Source: Rummeliibacillus pycnus_B (GTDB lineage Bacteria > Bacillota > Bacilli > Bacillales_A > Planococcaceae). Taken from it: DNA of 64,000 nucleotides. Made by a program: the position numbers and the translations under genes. The notes beneath the pieces are model-generated. The model was not told where the DNA came from. It searched no databases and worked only from the letters and a program-made list of their open reading frames with translations. The DNA lies in the NCBI RefSeq assembly GCF_050459865.1, contig NZ_JBCMNM010000003.1, positions 1-64,000 of the forward strand, read 5' to 3'. Shown here one piece after another: positions 27,029 to 35,788 of the stretch; the stretch's first letter is position 1, and each line of letters starts with the position of its first letter.

Positions 27029-27598
27029 TTGTCATTTGAACAGTGCCAGATTATTAATTCATTAATGTTAAACTTTGATAAAAAGTGGTTTATTGCTGGT
27101 GGATGGGCAATTGACCTTTATATCGGTAAAGAAACTAGGGAGCATAAAGATATAGAGATTGCAGTATTCCGGAAAGACCAATTATTTCTGAAAGATTATC
27201 TTAGTGAATGGGAGTTTAAAAAGGTTACTAAAGGAAATTTTCATACTTGGGGTAATGAGTTCTTAGAATTACCAGTTCACGAAATACACGCTTCTAGTAT
27301 CTAAAACGAGGATAAAATAGAAATTCTTCTTAATGAAACAAAAGATAATGATTGGATATTCAGAAGGGATTGGAGGATTTCTTATCCACTCAACTCTATT
27401 TGGAGTATTACTAAAAAAGGTATTCCATATCTTAATCCAGAAATTGTACTTTTATATAAGGCAAAAAACACAAGAGAAAAAGACCATCAAGACTTTATTG
27501 CCACAAAGGATTATCTAGATAATGAGAAGAAAAGATGGCTTCGATATGCCTTAGAAATACACGAACCAGAACATAAGTGGCTTCAATTATTAATTTAA
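27029..27598 (+). pseudogene. Nucleotidyltransferase (aminoglycoside adenylyltransferase-like), interrupted by one stop codon
   Basis: The frame encodes 189 codons with a single internal TAA at 27302-27304. The first 91 residues contain WFIAGGWAIDLYIGKETREH and KDIEIAVFRKDQ, the nucleotidyltransferase core seen in small ANT(2'')-like and related adenylyltransferases. After the stop, the same frame continues for 97 codons (NEDKIEILLNET..., PEIVLLYKAKNTREKDHQDF) to a natural TAA at 27596. No frameshift is needed, so one base change separates this from an intact gene. Either a pseudogene, a recent mutation, or readthrough. Start is TTG with GCGGGGG upstream. Confidence 0.75.
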
Positions 27599-27600
27599 GG

Positions 27601-27807
27601 TCATGTAATAGGCGTTTTCAAGGTGTAGCAACCAAATATCTTGATAACTACTTATATTGGTTTGTATGGCTTGAAATAGACAAGCATTTATCCTTTGAAA
27701 AACAGGTCGAACAAATGCTTGTTTCAGCATGTAAAAAATCAAATCAGACAACGGTTCAGAAGTTGAGAAGTGCAATAGTAAAGAGTGGAGAACCGCATCA
27801 CAAATAA
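27601..27807 (+). pseudogene. C-terminal remnant of a transposase
   Basis: About 68 codons reading CNRRFQGVATKYLDNYLYWF and onward. RF-GV-TKYL-NYL-W is a pattern I associate with the C-terminal end of IS1595-like transposases. No N-terminal part or inverted repeats are present. It abuts the end of the broken nucleotidyltransferase gene with no gap. The IS family assignment is tentative. Confidence 0.55.
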
Positions 27808-27822
27808 TGGATGCAGTTTTTA

Positions 27823-28458
27823 CTATAAGTTAAAATCATAACAGTATAAAAATACATTCAGTTTATCTTTCATCGAATCAAAATAAACTTCTTTTGCATT
27901 TATACGTTCAAAGTTTTGACTGTCATAAAATCCATAGTTACATTTATTATCTGTATATAGATATAAAGATTGCACATCCATACTTATCATATAATTAAAC
28001 AAATGATTCATTAGAGCCTTCCCAACTCCAAGACCTCTGGATTCCCCCGATACAATGAATAATTGTATACAACCTTGAAAATCATCCTCTTTTCCTTTTA
28101 TAAGTTCTTTGTATGCATCTTGAACTTTTGCAAATTCTTTCATGAATTTTTTATTTTCCTTATTAGCCATGAGTACTTTAAGCATGGAATAGGCAATACT
28201 TAAAGTATTATGAGCTTTCTTTAAATGACTTTTGTCTTTTTTTGCATCTCCCAAAATAACACCAATAATCTTATTGTCTTTTTCTGCAACTTTGCTAAAT
28301 GAACTTTCTAAAATACAACTTTGTAGATAAATATTTAATACTGTATCTAAGAATTTCTTATCCTTAATAAATTCATCGAAGCCAAATGCTTCACCAATCA
28401 ATGTTTTAACTGCTTCGTAATCTTCTTTGACTAGACTTCTGTATATTACTTGATCCAT
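27823..28458 (-). CDS. GNAT family N-acetyltransferase controlled by MerR-type regulator
   Basis: A 211-residue acetyltransferase. IQLFIVSGESRGLGVGKALM is motif A (about residues 132-151), with NYGFYDSQNFERI as the C-terminal motif. A helical insertion of about 40 residues in the middle (80-125) makes it longer than simple GNATs. Its promoter overlaps a MerR-type operator (28521-28551) and the MerR gene diverges from it, so it is probably induced by the ligand the regulator binds. By analogy with blt/spermine acetyltransferase loci, a polyamine or drug could be the substrate; that is inference. Confidence 0.8.
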   Translation of the reverse strand: MDQVIYRSLVKEDYEAVKTLIGEAFGFDEFIKDKKFLDTVLNIYLQSCILESSFSKVAEKDNKIIGVILGDAKKDKSHLKKAHNTLSIAYSMLKVLMANKENKKFMKEFAKVQDAYKELIKGKEDDFQGCIQLFIVSGESRGLGVGKALMNHLFNYMISMDVQSLYLYTDNKCNYGFYDSQNFERINAKEVYFDSMKDKLNVFLYCYDFNL

Positions 28459-28520
28459 ATGTTTATAATCTCCCTTTTATATATTTTCATTTCGTATTTT
28501 CTTGTAAATGCCTTATTATG

Positions 28521-28551
28521 ATAATAAGGTCTCCCCTAAGAGGAGAGTCAA
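28521..28551 (-). promoter_or_regulatory. MerR-type promoter/operator with 19-bp spacer
   Basis: On the minus strand, TTGACT (28551-28546) and TATTAT (28526-28521) are separated by exactly 19 bp. The spacer holds the imperfect dyad CTCTCC...GGGGAG. MerR-family activators work on such over-long spacers by untwisting the DNA, and the bases closely resemble the Bmr/Blt multidrug promoters. It reads toward the GNAT gene at 28458. Confidence 0.8.
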
Positions 28552-28587
28552 CGAGAGTGTAAGAAAAAAATAAAGGAAGTGATCTGG

Positions 28588-29406
28588 GTGAAAAACTTAT
28601 TTTCTATTGGGGAAGTTGCGAGAATGAAAGACATTACAATAAAAGCGTTAAGATATTATCACAAAATGGGGATTCTCATACCAAGAAAAATTGATGAAAC
28701 AACAGGTTATAGATATTATTCTATAGATCAATTTATTCATATAGATATCATAAAAAGCTGTAGAGAGTTAAATACAAGTATAGTAGAACTTCAAGAAATT
28801 TTTAAGAACTGTGATACTGATGAATTACTAACATTTTTACAATTAAAAAAATATGAAGCTGAAGAAAAAATAAAGAAAATGCAGGATGTAATCAACACCA
28901 TTGATAGCTTAAATAGGAAGGTTGAGACTTCTAAAGAAATATTAATTCATGATGAGATATCTATTAAGTTCTTTGAAGAGCGTTACGTAGTTGTAGCACC
29001 ATGTAAAGAGGTGGGAAGTTTACAGGAGTTACTTTACTATTCAGACTTAGAGAAAATCATTCAAGATAAAGGTGGAAAAATGTCACTGGAAAGAGGAATC
29101 CTATATAACTTTAATTCAGAGGGTAATGCAGAACCAAAATATGTTTTTAGTGGAGTTCAAGGGAATTCTAATATAGAAGTTGAAAAAAATATAAAAATAT
29201 TACCAAAGGGTAAGTATTTAACTTTAGCCTATAGTAAAGAGAATGAGGAGGAGCGTAGAAATAAAATAATTAAATATGTAAAAGAAAAAAATTTAAAAAT
29301 TAAAAGCTTCATTGAAGTGGAATTATTTAACGATTTCTTTAATACAGAATCTTATAGTTGTCAAATTCAAATGCTTATAGAAAATGATGAGTCAGTTGAT
29401 TGTTAA
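28588..29406 (+). CDS. MerR family regulator with GyrI-like effector domain
   Basis: A 272-residue regulator. LFSIGEVARMKDITIKALRY is the winged HTH start, and TTGYRYYSIDQF completes the MerR DNA-binding domain. A coiled-coil dimer helix runs about 75-120 and the C-terminal 140 residues form a BmrR-type drug-binding domain (ISIKFFEERYVV, then GKYLTLAYSKENEEE). A GTG at 28579 is too near the ribosome binding site; AAGGAAG is 8 nt before GTG 28588, which I choose. It diverges from the GNAT gene whose promoter it very likely activates. Confidence 0.87.
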   Translation: MKNLFSIGEVARMKDITIKALRYYHKMGILIPRKIDETTGYRYYSIDQFIHIDIIKSCRELNTSIVELQEIFKNCDTDELLTFLQLKKYEAEEKIKKMQDVINTIDSLNRKVETSKEILIHDEISIKFFEERYVVVAPCKEVGSLQELLYYSDLEKIIQDKGGKMSLERGILYNFNSEGNAEPKYVFSGVQGNSNIEVEKNIKILPKGKYLTLAYSKENEEERRNKIIKYVKEKNLKIKSFIEVELFNDFFNTESYSCQIQMLIENDESVDC

Positions 29407-29515
29407 GATAGTTATGGTGAACCGTATCATAAATAAATGAAGTTAGTTCAAGAACTATTAAGACTTTGTTATAGCAACGTTTTAATAGAATGTCGTACAT
29501 GTCCGTAAACTAGCA

Positions 29516-29555
29516 AAAAGTAGGTGCAAGAAAAAATCTTGCACCTACTTTTTTA
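29516..29555. terminator. Bidirectional terminator at the amidase end
   Basis: Arms AAAAAGTAGGTGCAAG (29516-29530 region) and CTTGCACCTACTTTTTT (29538-29553) form a near-perfect 15-bp stem overlapping the amidase stop codon. Confidence 0.88.
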
Positions 29556-31019
29556 TATTGTTGCATTTTCCGTAACTTCTGCACCTACATGTACAGGTGG
29601 TTTACGGTCTTTCCATGGAGCAGATTCTTCTAATTGTTTCCCAAGCTGTAGAAGGGTTAACTCATCTGCGGAGCGTCCTGTAAATTGCAGCCCGATTGGT
29701 AAGCCAGACGCACTCATCGCAAGCGGCAATGATATCGATGGTTGACCTGTTGCGTTAAACAAATTGGTAAACGGAGCGTATGTGAAAATTTGCTCTGTCC
29801 ATTCAATCGCCGAGATATTTGGATTATCCGCATTTAGCTCACCAATTTTCGCTGGTAATGTGCCGATTGTTGGACTTAAAAGCACATCATAATCTTCAAA
29901 GAATGTCGCTACTTGACGTGATACAAGTGCATTCGTATTAATGGCTTCTAAAAGTGCGCTAGCTTTTAGGTTTTTACCATATTCATAGCATTGCCAAATG
30001 GCTGCTTCAATATTATCGCGTGAAGGTGTTTTACCTGTTAATTCTGCTGCACCCACAATCATTTTATAAATATTTGCAGTCCAAATATTTACCGTAGCGC
30101 GTGAAAATGGTGCTTCGTCGTAAACTGGTCGAGCTTCGACTACTTCATGCCCTAACTCTTCTAATAATTTTACGGCCTTATGTACGGCCTCGATACATTC
30201 CGGATCAACGATTGCACCTGAATTTGTTTCTGTTGTCCAGGCGATTTTCAGTGGACGTACCTTTTGCTGAATTGCTTTACTGTAAGGCATTTCCGGGCTT
30301 TGAATAATCGAATAGCATCCTAAGTCTGGCCCAGCTACTTGGTCCAGTAATGTAGCGGTATCACGAATGGTTTTTGTTAGCGCAAATTCAATTGCTAGCC
30401 CATTTAATGCCTCACTATTATAAGGTCCCATTGGCACTCGACCACGTGAAGGCTTTAAGCCGACGAGACCACTGCATGATGCAGGAATACGAATGGATCC
30501 GCCTCCATCATTAGCATGCGCGATTGGGACGATACCACTTGACACAGAAGCAGCTGCACCGCCACTTGAACCACCAGGGCTATGTTCTAGATTCCATGGG
30601 TTACGTGTTGGACCATAAATGACAGCTTCCGTTGCGGCATTATAGCCGAACTCTGGTGTTGTGGTTGTACCGCTTAACACAAAACCAGCATTTTTAAAAC
30701 GTTTCATTAATTCACTATCGACAGGCATTACAGCATTTTCTGCAACACGACTGCCCATACTATGTGGCACACCTTCCGCATGGAGTACAACTTCTTTAAT
30801 TAAAAATGGGATACCTGCAAATGGTTGAGAATCATTTAAAGTTGAAATCGCGTTGTCAGCCTGTTCCTGTAACACGCTGACAACGGCATTAATCGAAGGA
30901 TTTACCTTTTTAATACCTTGTAGCGCTAATTTTGTAAGTTCTTGTGGTGTCACTTGCTTTGTTTTTACTAACTCCGCTAATCCAAGACCGTCATATGATG
31001 CATATTCTTGTAAATTCAT
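29553..31019 (-). CDS. Amidase signature family hydrolase
   Basis: A 488-residue member of the amidase signature family. The Ser-cisSer-Lys triad is visible: Lys in IPFLIKEVV (about residue 74), cis-Ser in SPGGSSGGAAA (about 149) and nucleophile Ser in NDGGGSIRIPAS (about 173). It hydrolyses carboxylic amides; specificity is unknown. GatA function is unlikely because no gatC or gatB adjoins and it stands alone. Base composition looks somewhat more GC-rich than the neighbours. The LuxR-type gene diverging upstream may regulate it. Confidence 0.88.
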   Translation of the reverse strand: MNLQEYASYDGLGLAELVKTKQVTPQELTKLALQGIKKVNPSINAVVSVLQEQADNAISTLNDSQPFAGIPFLIKEVVLHAEGVPHSMGSRVAENAVMPVDSELMKRFKNAGFVLSGTTTTPEFGYNAATEAVIYGPTRNPWNLEHSPGGSSGGAAASVSSGIVPIAHANDGGGSIRIPASCSGLVGLKPSRGRVPMGPYNSEALNGLAIEFALTKTIRDTATLLDQVAGPDLGCYSIIQSPEMPYSKAIQQKVRPLKIAWTTETNSGAIVDPECIEAVHKAVKLLEELGHEVVEARPVYDEAPFSRATVNIWTANIYKMIVGAAELTGKTPSRDNIEAAIWQCYEYGKNLKASALLEAINTNALVSRQVATFFEDYDVLLSPTIGTLPAKIGELNADNPNISAIEWTEQIFTYAPFTNLFNATGQPSISLPLAMSASGLPIGLQFTGRSADELTLLQLGKQLEESAPWKDRKPPVHVGAEVTENATI

Positions 31020-31149
31020 CTGATCACCTCAATATAGTTTTGCCTTACAAATTCATAATAAATTGAGATGAAAAAAATTGATATTACCCAAAAGGATAAT
31101 TTGTTTTGAACGAGAATATGAATTTAATAGAAAAAAGGAGGAATTAATA

Positions 31150-31881
31150 TTGTATGAGCATAAAGAGGTGGGGTATTTATTAGAAGCAACGTTTAGGATT
31201 TCGAATATGAATATGCAACAAACAAGTGAAGACTTTAAATTGAATATGTTGCAAGTATTGAGTGAATGTTTTCAATATAAGCATACGGTATTTTGGGAAG
31301 TGGCAGATGGGGAGTTAAATGAACAGCCTGTCTGTTTCAATGTAGAGACAAATACGTTACAAAATTATCTACATGAATATAAATATTATGATCCTTTACA
31401 CCCAGTGAATATGCAAAGCCAACCCGATATTCAATTAATGCAACAAAATGAAGTAATATCGATTAAGAAAAAGCGGTATTATGTTGAGCGCTTTTTACAA
31501 TTAAATGATTTTATTGATGAAATGGGTATGTATATGTACAATCAGCAAAAGCCAATAGCGGCTATTGGCTTTTTGCGAAAAGAAGGGGAAATACCATTTA
31601 CAGAGCAGGATAGTCAAAAGCTATTGTATGTAAAGCGGATGATTGAAAATGTTTATTTATTACATCAATATGTTCAACCAGGAGAGTCATTGCAAATTAC
31701 ACAACGTGAAAAAGAGCTGTTATTGTATTTATTGAAGGGATTTAAAAATGCAGAAATTGCTAATTATTTATATGTCAGTGAAAATACAGTAAAGAAGCAT
31801 CTGCAAAATTTGTATCGAAAATTTCAAGTAACTTCCCGAACGCAACTTGCATTAAAATATGCAGAAAGCTTTCGAGCATAA
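31150..31881 (+). CDS. LuxR/NarL-type HTH regulator
   Basis: About 243 residues. The C-terminal LuxR helix-turn-helix (ITQREKELLLYLLKGFKNAE, then ENTVKKHLQNLYRKF) occupies roughly 178-238. The N-terminal 170 residues resemble a GAF-like or autoinducer-like sensor domain but have no receiver signature. The frame is open from 31078, yet AAGGAGG 8 nt before TTG 31150 marks that as the start. It is divergent from the amidase, its likely target. Confidence 0.78.
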   Translation: MYEHKEVGYLLEATFRISNMNMQQTSEDFKLNMLQVLSECFQYKHTVFWEVADGELNEQPVCFNVETNTLQNYLHEYKYYDPLHPVNMQSQPDIQLMQQNEVISIKKKRYYVERFLQLNDFIDEMGMYMYNQQKPIAAIGFLRKEGEIPFTEQDSQKLLYVKRMIENVYLLHQYVQPGESLQITQREKELLLYLLKGFKNAEIANYLYVSENTVKKHLQNLYRKFQVTSRTQLALKYAESFRA

Positions 31882-31920
31882 AAATAAGATGTTGGAAATC
31901 GATAAAAACAGAGTGCAATT

Positions 31921-32015
31921 TCAATCACCAAATATAAAAAGAGTTGACCTTTCAAGGAAGGTACAACTCTTTTCAACAATTAATATATCTTTATGAATAA
32001 GATTATTTTTATAAA
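31921..32015 (+). repeat. 95-bp direct repeat R1 with internal terminator
   Basis: Begins TCAATCACCAAATATAAAAA and contains a hairpin, AAGAGTTGACCTT (31939-31951) with AAGGTACAACTCTT (31958-31971) and TTT. It is over 90 percent identical by eye to 35680-35775. The two copies bracket the DUF4822, kinase, regulator and ankyrin-remnant genes. R1 also serves as terminator for the LuxR gene. Confidence 0.85.
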
Positions 32016-32185
32016 TATCATTTCTAAATTCGCTCTCTTTATTAGAGGCGATTTTTTTGTTCAAAACTAAAATCTCAAAATTTTAATTAATTTATATTTT
32101 ATTTATTTTCATGATATAGGCAGTTTAGAAATTAACATTATGATTAGAAGTGAGGTAAGAACAAAATGAATAGGAGATGAGCAAT

Positions 32186-33160
32186 ATGAATAACAAAGTA
32201 AAGATGATGTCAGCTGCATTTGTTGGTTCGATTACATTATTAACAGTGGGGTATGGGAGTGTAGAAGCAGGGCAAACGGGAAGCAAAATCTCTCTGGTAC
32301 AAGAATATGATGCACATGCAATCAGTAAGAAAGTGGTTATGACAAAGGGCCAAGAAATGACGAAGCTACTGGGGAGCAAAAACTGGAAAGGCACGCGTGT
32401 TTACGATCAAAAGGGTAATGATTTAACGAAAGAGAATATAAATTTCATCGGTCTTGCAAAATATGATGCGAAAACAGGGAAATATGAATTCTTTGACGCC
32501 AAAACGGGTAAGACACGTGGTGACCAAGGAACATTCTTTGTGACAAATGATGGTAAGAAGCGTATTTTAATTTCCGAAACAATGAAGTATCAAGCTGTTG
32601 TTGATATGACGAAGCTATCGAAGGATATTTTCACTTATAAACGTATGGGTAAGGACAAGGATGGTAAAGATATCGAAGTCTTTGTGGAGCATAAACCATA
32701 TGAGAAAAATAATTTGAAGTTTACTAAAAAAGCGGAAAAGCTAAAGACATCAACAGGTAAAATTGATAAAGCAAAAGACGGCGATGCTATTTTAAGTGCC
32801 ACATTGTGGACAGGAACAAAGGTGCTCGATCAAAAGGGTAATGATGTAACAAAATACAATACGAATTTTATTAGTCTAGCCAAATTCGATAAGAGTAAGA
32901 ATAAGTATGAATTCTTCAATATAAACACAGGTGAGAGTCGCGGAGACTATGGCTATTTTGATGTACTTAATAATAACAAAGTACGTGCACATGTATCGAT
33001 TGGTGAAAATAAATATGGTGCAGCTTTAGAGCTTACAGAGCTGAATATGAAGAAGTTCACATATAAGCGTATTGGTAAAAATGCTGAGGGGCAGGATATA
33101 ACAATCTTCGTAGAGCATAAACCATATAAAGGTGTTTTTAAGCCGAATTTCAGCTTTTAA
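32186..33160 (+). CDS. Secreted protein with two DUF4822 domains
   Basis: A 324-residue exported protein. A signal peptide (about residues 1-28, ending near VEAG) is followed by two tandem copies of the DUF4822 domain, about 55-170 and 205-320. Each copy contains W-GT-V-DQKGND-T, F---FIxLAK(Y/F)D, YEFF and a FTYKR(M/I)GK...VEHKPY end. Function of the domain is unknown. ATG 32177 is in frame but ATG 32186 is better spaced from AGGAG. The two-component genes follow 59 bp later on the same strand and may sense or regulate this protein. Confidence 0.85.
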   Translation: MNNKVKMMSAAFVGSITLLTVGYGSVEAGQTGSKISLVQEYDAHAISKKVVMTKGQEMTKLLGSKNWKGTRVYDQKGNDLTKENINFIGLAKYDAKTGKYEFFDAKTGKTRGDQGTFFVTNDGKKRILISETMKYQAVVDMTKLSKDIFTYKRMGKDKDGKDIEVFVEHKPYEKNNLKFTKKAEKLKTSTGKIDKAKDGDAILSATLWTGTKVLDQKGNDVTKYNTNFISLAKFDKSKNKYEFFNINTGESRGDYGYFDVLNNNKVRAHVSIGENKYGAALELTELNMKKFTYKRIGKNAEGQDITIFVEHKPYKGVFKPNFSF

Positions 33161-33219
33161 ATATTGCTTGAAAAATGCCAGCATCTCCTTTATAAATTGA
33201 GAAAAGGAGAAAGGTAATA

Positions 33220-34683
33220 ATGACAATCAAACAAAGATTTTTAATTTCATATATTGGGGGCATTTTGATTGCGGGATTTTCGCTATTGGCAATTATTTGC
33301 ATTCTATTTTATGTGACGACCGGCGCGATTCCAACTCCCAACACATTGTACCAAACGATTACGAAGCAGCGTTCGCTGAGTCCTGAGGAGGAGCTGGCGT
33401 ATGTGGAGCTACGCAATGTAGCAAAGACGAATCCAGATAAACTACTTAGCACTGAGGAAGAATTGACGAAAAATATTCGACAATTTGAGGCAGAATCATT
33501 AGGTGTGGTCATTCGAAAAGATGACCACATTTTGTACTATTCAAAAGGCTTAGTGGAAAAATCGCTGATTTTCCATTTCCCTCAATTTGATGCAAACAAT
33601 ATTGAGACAAAGGGAACGATTGATAATGTTGGACGTCTTTATCGCTACATTAAATATGACTTCTATTTTAGTGATAAGACAAAGGGTAGTATTCTTGTGT
33701 TAAAGAAAGAAAATAACTTTTTAGATTTCATGACTAAATGGGGCATTGCTATTATTTTAGTCATCCTTTGCATTTCAGTGGCGGGGGTACTATTTATTAA
33801 TCATTTGTTAAAGAAAACAATCATTTCGCCACTCGAAAACTTAGGACGAGTGATGTCTGAAATTAAAGAGGGAGAACTGGTTACTACACCGATTAAAACA
33901 GAGGGACACACTGCTAAAGAGGTGAAGCAACTAACCTCCAATTTTGAAAAAATGCGAGAAGCACTAATAACGTCGACAGAGGAACAGCATAATTTAGAAA
34001 ATAATCGTAAGGAGCTTATTGCGAGCATCTCACATGATTTGAAAACACCTATCACATCTATAATTGGATATGTGGAGGGTTTATTAGAAGGTGTAGCAGA
34101 TTCTCCAGAGAAACAGGAGAAGTATTTGCGAACCATTCATACGAAATCATTAGCCCTAAATCATTTAATTGAAGAGTTATTTTTATACTCTAAGCTGGAT
34201 GCAGAAGCGATTCCTTTTCACTATGAACGGATTGATATACTTCTTTTCTTGAAGCATATCGTTGAAGAGTTTCAGCTAAATCATAACCAAGTCAATATTC
34301 GCTTAAATGCTAATGAGGAAGTGCCTTTATATGTTTCGATAGATCGCATGCAAATGAACCGTGCTATCATGAATTTATTAGAAAATAGTATTAAGTTTAA
34401 AAGGAAGAATGAGTCGCTTGCAATTATATTAGATGTATCGGAAGTGAACTCAACGATTGTGCTACGTGTGAAGGATAACGGGCAAGGTATTCCCTCTCAG
34501 CAGCTACCTTATGTATTTGATCATTTTTATCGTGGGGAAGAGGCACGTACAACAGATACTGGTGGAAGCGGTCTAGGCTTGGCTATTGTGAAGCAAATTG
34601 TTGAGAAGCATCATGGCAAGCTGCAAATTCAAAGCGAACTACACGTAGGAACAGTTGTAAGCATTATGCTGGAGAAGGTATAG
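33220..34683 (+). CDS. Sensor histidine kinase
   Basis: A 487-residue membrane kinase. Transmembrane segments are at about 8-32 and 172-195 and enclose an extracytoplasmic sensor of about 140 residues. HAMP follows (about 195-245), then HisKA with phospho-acceptor His272 in SISHDLKTPITS, and HATPase with DNGQGIP and GGSGLGLAIVKQ. Good AAAGGAGAAAGG site. The response regulator starts 12 bp after it; the kinase-first order is less common. The DUF4822 gene upstream is the likely third member of the unit. Confidence 0.93.
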   Translation: MTIKQRFLISYIGGILIAGFSLLAIICILFYVTTGAIPTPNTLYQTITKQRSLSPEEELAYVELRNVAKTNPDKLLSTEEELTKNIRQFEAESLGVVIRKDDHILYYSKGLVEKSLIFHFPQFDANNIETKGTIDNVGRLYRYIKYDFYFSDKTKGSILVLKKENNFLDFMTKWGIAIILVILCISVAGVLFINHLLKKTIISPLENLGRVMSEIKEGELVTTPIKTEGHTAKEVKQLTSNFEKMREALITSTEEQHNLENNRKELIASISHDLKTPITSIIGYVEGLLEGVADSPEKQEKYLRTIHTKSLALNHLIEELFLYSKLDAEAIPFHYERIDILLFLKHIVEEFQLNHNQVNIRLNANEEVPLYVSIDRMQMNRAIMNLLENSIKFKRKNESLAIILDVSEVNSTIVLRVKDNGQGIPSQQLPYVFDHFYRGEEARTTDTGGSGLGLAIVKQIVEKHHGKLQIQSELHVGTVVSIMLEKV

Positions 34684-34695
34684 GAGGCGTTATAA

Positions 34696-35391
34696 ATGGG
34701 TGGCTCGCGCGTATTATTAATTGAAGATGATATTAGCATTGCAGAATTACAAAAAGACTACTTAGAAATTAACCAAATTGATGCAGAGATTGCGAGGGAT
34801 GGGTTAGAGGGTGTGAGTCGCGCACTGAACGAGTCCTTCGATTTAATCGTCATCGATATTATGCTGCCTTCATTGGATGGCTTTGAAGTTTGTCGAAGAA
34901 TTCGTGAGAAAAAAAATATTCCGCTGATGATTGTTTCGGCCAAAAAAGAAGATATTGATAAAATTCGGGGTCTTGGTTTAGGCGCTGATGACTATATGAC
35001 GAAACCATTTAGTCCAAGTGAGCTTGTAGCAAGAGTGCAGGCGCATATCAAGCGCTATTATATGCTCACGGGTATGGGGCAGATTAAGGATATTCTAGAA
35101 GCCAAAGATATCCTTGTCGATAAAGGAGCGCGAAAAGTATTCGTTTTAGGAAATGAACTATTCTTTCCAACGAAGGAGCTCGACCTTCTTATTTTTTTCA
35201 TGGAGCACCCGAATCGTGTCTGGACAAAGGAGCAGCTATTCAGACAGGTGTGGGATATGGATGATTTAGATGGCGATGTTTTCACAGTCGTTGTTCATGT
35301 AGGGCGCATCAGAGAAAAATTGAAAAAGGGAAGGCTATCAGAGCTTCCAATTGAAACAATTTGGGGAAGCGGATATCGATTCAACATGTAA
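34696..35391 (+). CDS. OmpR-type response regulator
   Basis: A 231-residue protein with a receiver domain (phospho-Asp in DLIVIDIMLPSLDGF at about 55, Lys in YMTKPFSP) and a C-terminal winged helix (PTKELDLLIFFMEHPNRVWT, then VVVHVGRIREKL and WGSGYRF). It pairs with the kinase directly upstream. The start ATG has ATAGGAGGCG. Target genes are unknown; the adjacent DUF4822 gene is the obvious candidate. Confidence 0.93.
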   Translation: MGGSRVLLIEDDISIAELQKDYLEINQIDAEIARDGLEGVSRALNESFDLIVIDIMLPSLDGFEVCRRIREKKNIPLMIVSAKKEDIDKIRGLGLGADDYMTKPFSPSELVARVQAHIKRYYMLTGMGQIKDILEAKDILVDKGARKVFVLGNELFFPTKELDLLIFFMEHPNRVWTKEQLFRQVWDMDDLDGDVFTVVVHVGRIREKLKKGRLSELPIETIWGSGYRFNM

Positions 35392-35451
35392 TCCTTAAGG
35401 GATGCCTTTATTTAAAAAAAAGCTAGTCATCTTCATTTTAATTAGTGTGAT

Positions 35452-35526
35452 AACTCAGGAAAAACAGCACTTGATTATGCGAAGGAAAAAGGGTTTGAAG
35501 AAATGATTGAGTTGCTTGAGAAATAA
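35452..35526 (+). pseudogene. Ankyrin-repeat C-terminal remnant
   Basis: Twenty-four codons reading NSGKTALDYAKEKGFEEMIE then LLEK and stop, the classic last helix pair of an ankyrin repeat. The upstream part of the gene is missing, replaced by sequence following the response regulator. A terminator (35530-35559) follows. It is a relic left at a junction, not an expressed gene. Confidence 0.8.
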
Positions 35527-35529
35527 ATA

Positions 35530-35559
35530 AAAAATCGTAGCCTAAGCTACGGTTTTTTT
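35530..35559 (+). terminator. Terminator behind the ankyrin remnant
   Basis: The hairpin AAAAATCGTAG / CTACGGTTTTTTT (G-U tolerated). It probably also ends the two-component transcript. Confidence 0.75.
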
Positions 35560-35679
35560 ACTATTAAAATGAAAAAAACGCTATCTTTTCTGTAGAATCA
35601 TAAGAAAGGATGGAGAAACAGAGTCCAATCAAATGAAATAAGTTTATATTTATATTAAACATTGAAATATGGAATTATT

Positions 35680-35775
35680 TCAATCACCAAATATAAAAAG
35701 AGTTAACCTTTCAAGGGAAGGTCAACTCTTTTCAACAATTAATATATCTTAATGAATAAGATTTTTTTATAAAAT
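35680..35775 (+). repeat. 95-bp direct repeat R2 with internal terminator
   Basis: Second copy of the 31921-32015 repeat in the same orientation, with the hairpin AAGAGTTAACCTT (35698-35710) / AAGGTCAACTCTT (35718-35730). It lies at the 3' end of the minus-strand membrane gene, and the hairpin may terminate that gene as well. Confidence 0.85.
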
Positions 35776-35788
35776 CCAATTACATACT

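Noticed and set aside
29524..29745. 73-codon plus-strand ORF opposite the amidase end
   Set aside because: Starts in the terminator and is antisense to the conserved amidase C-terminus.
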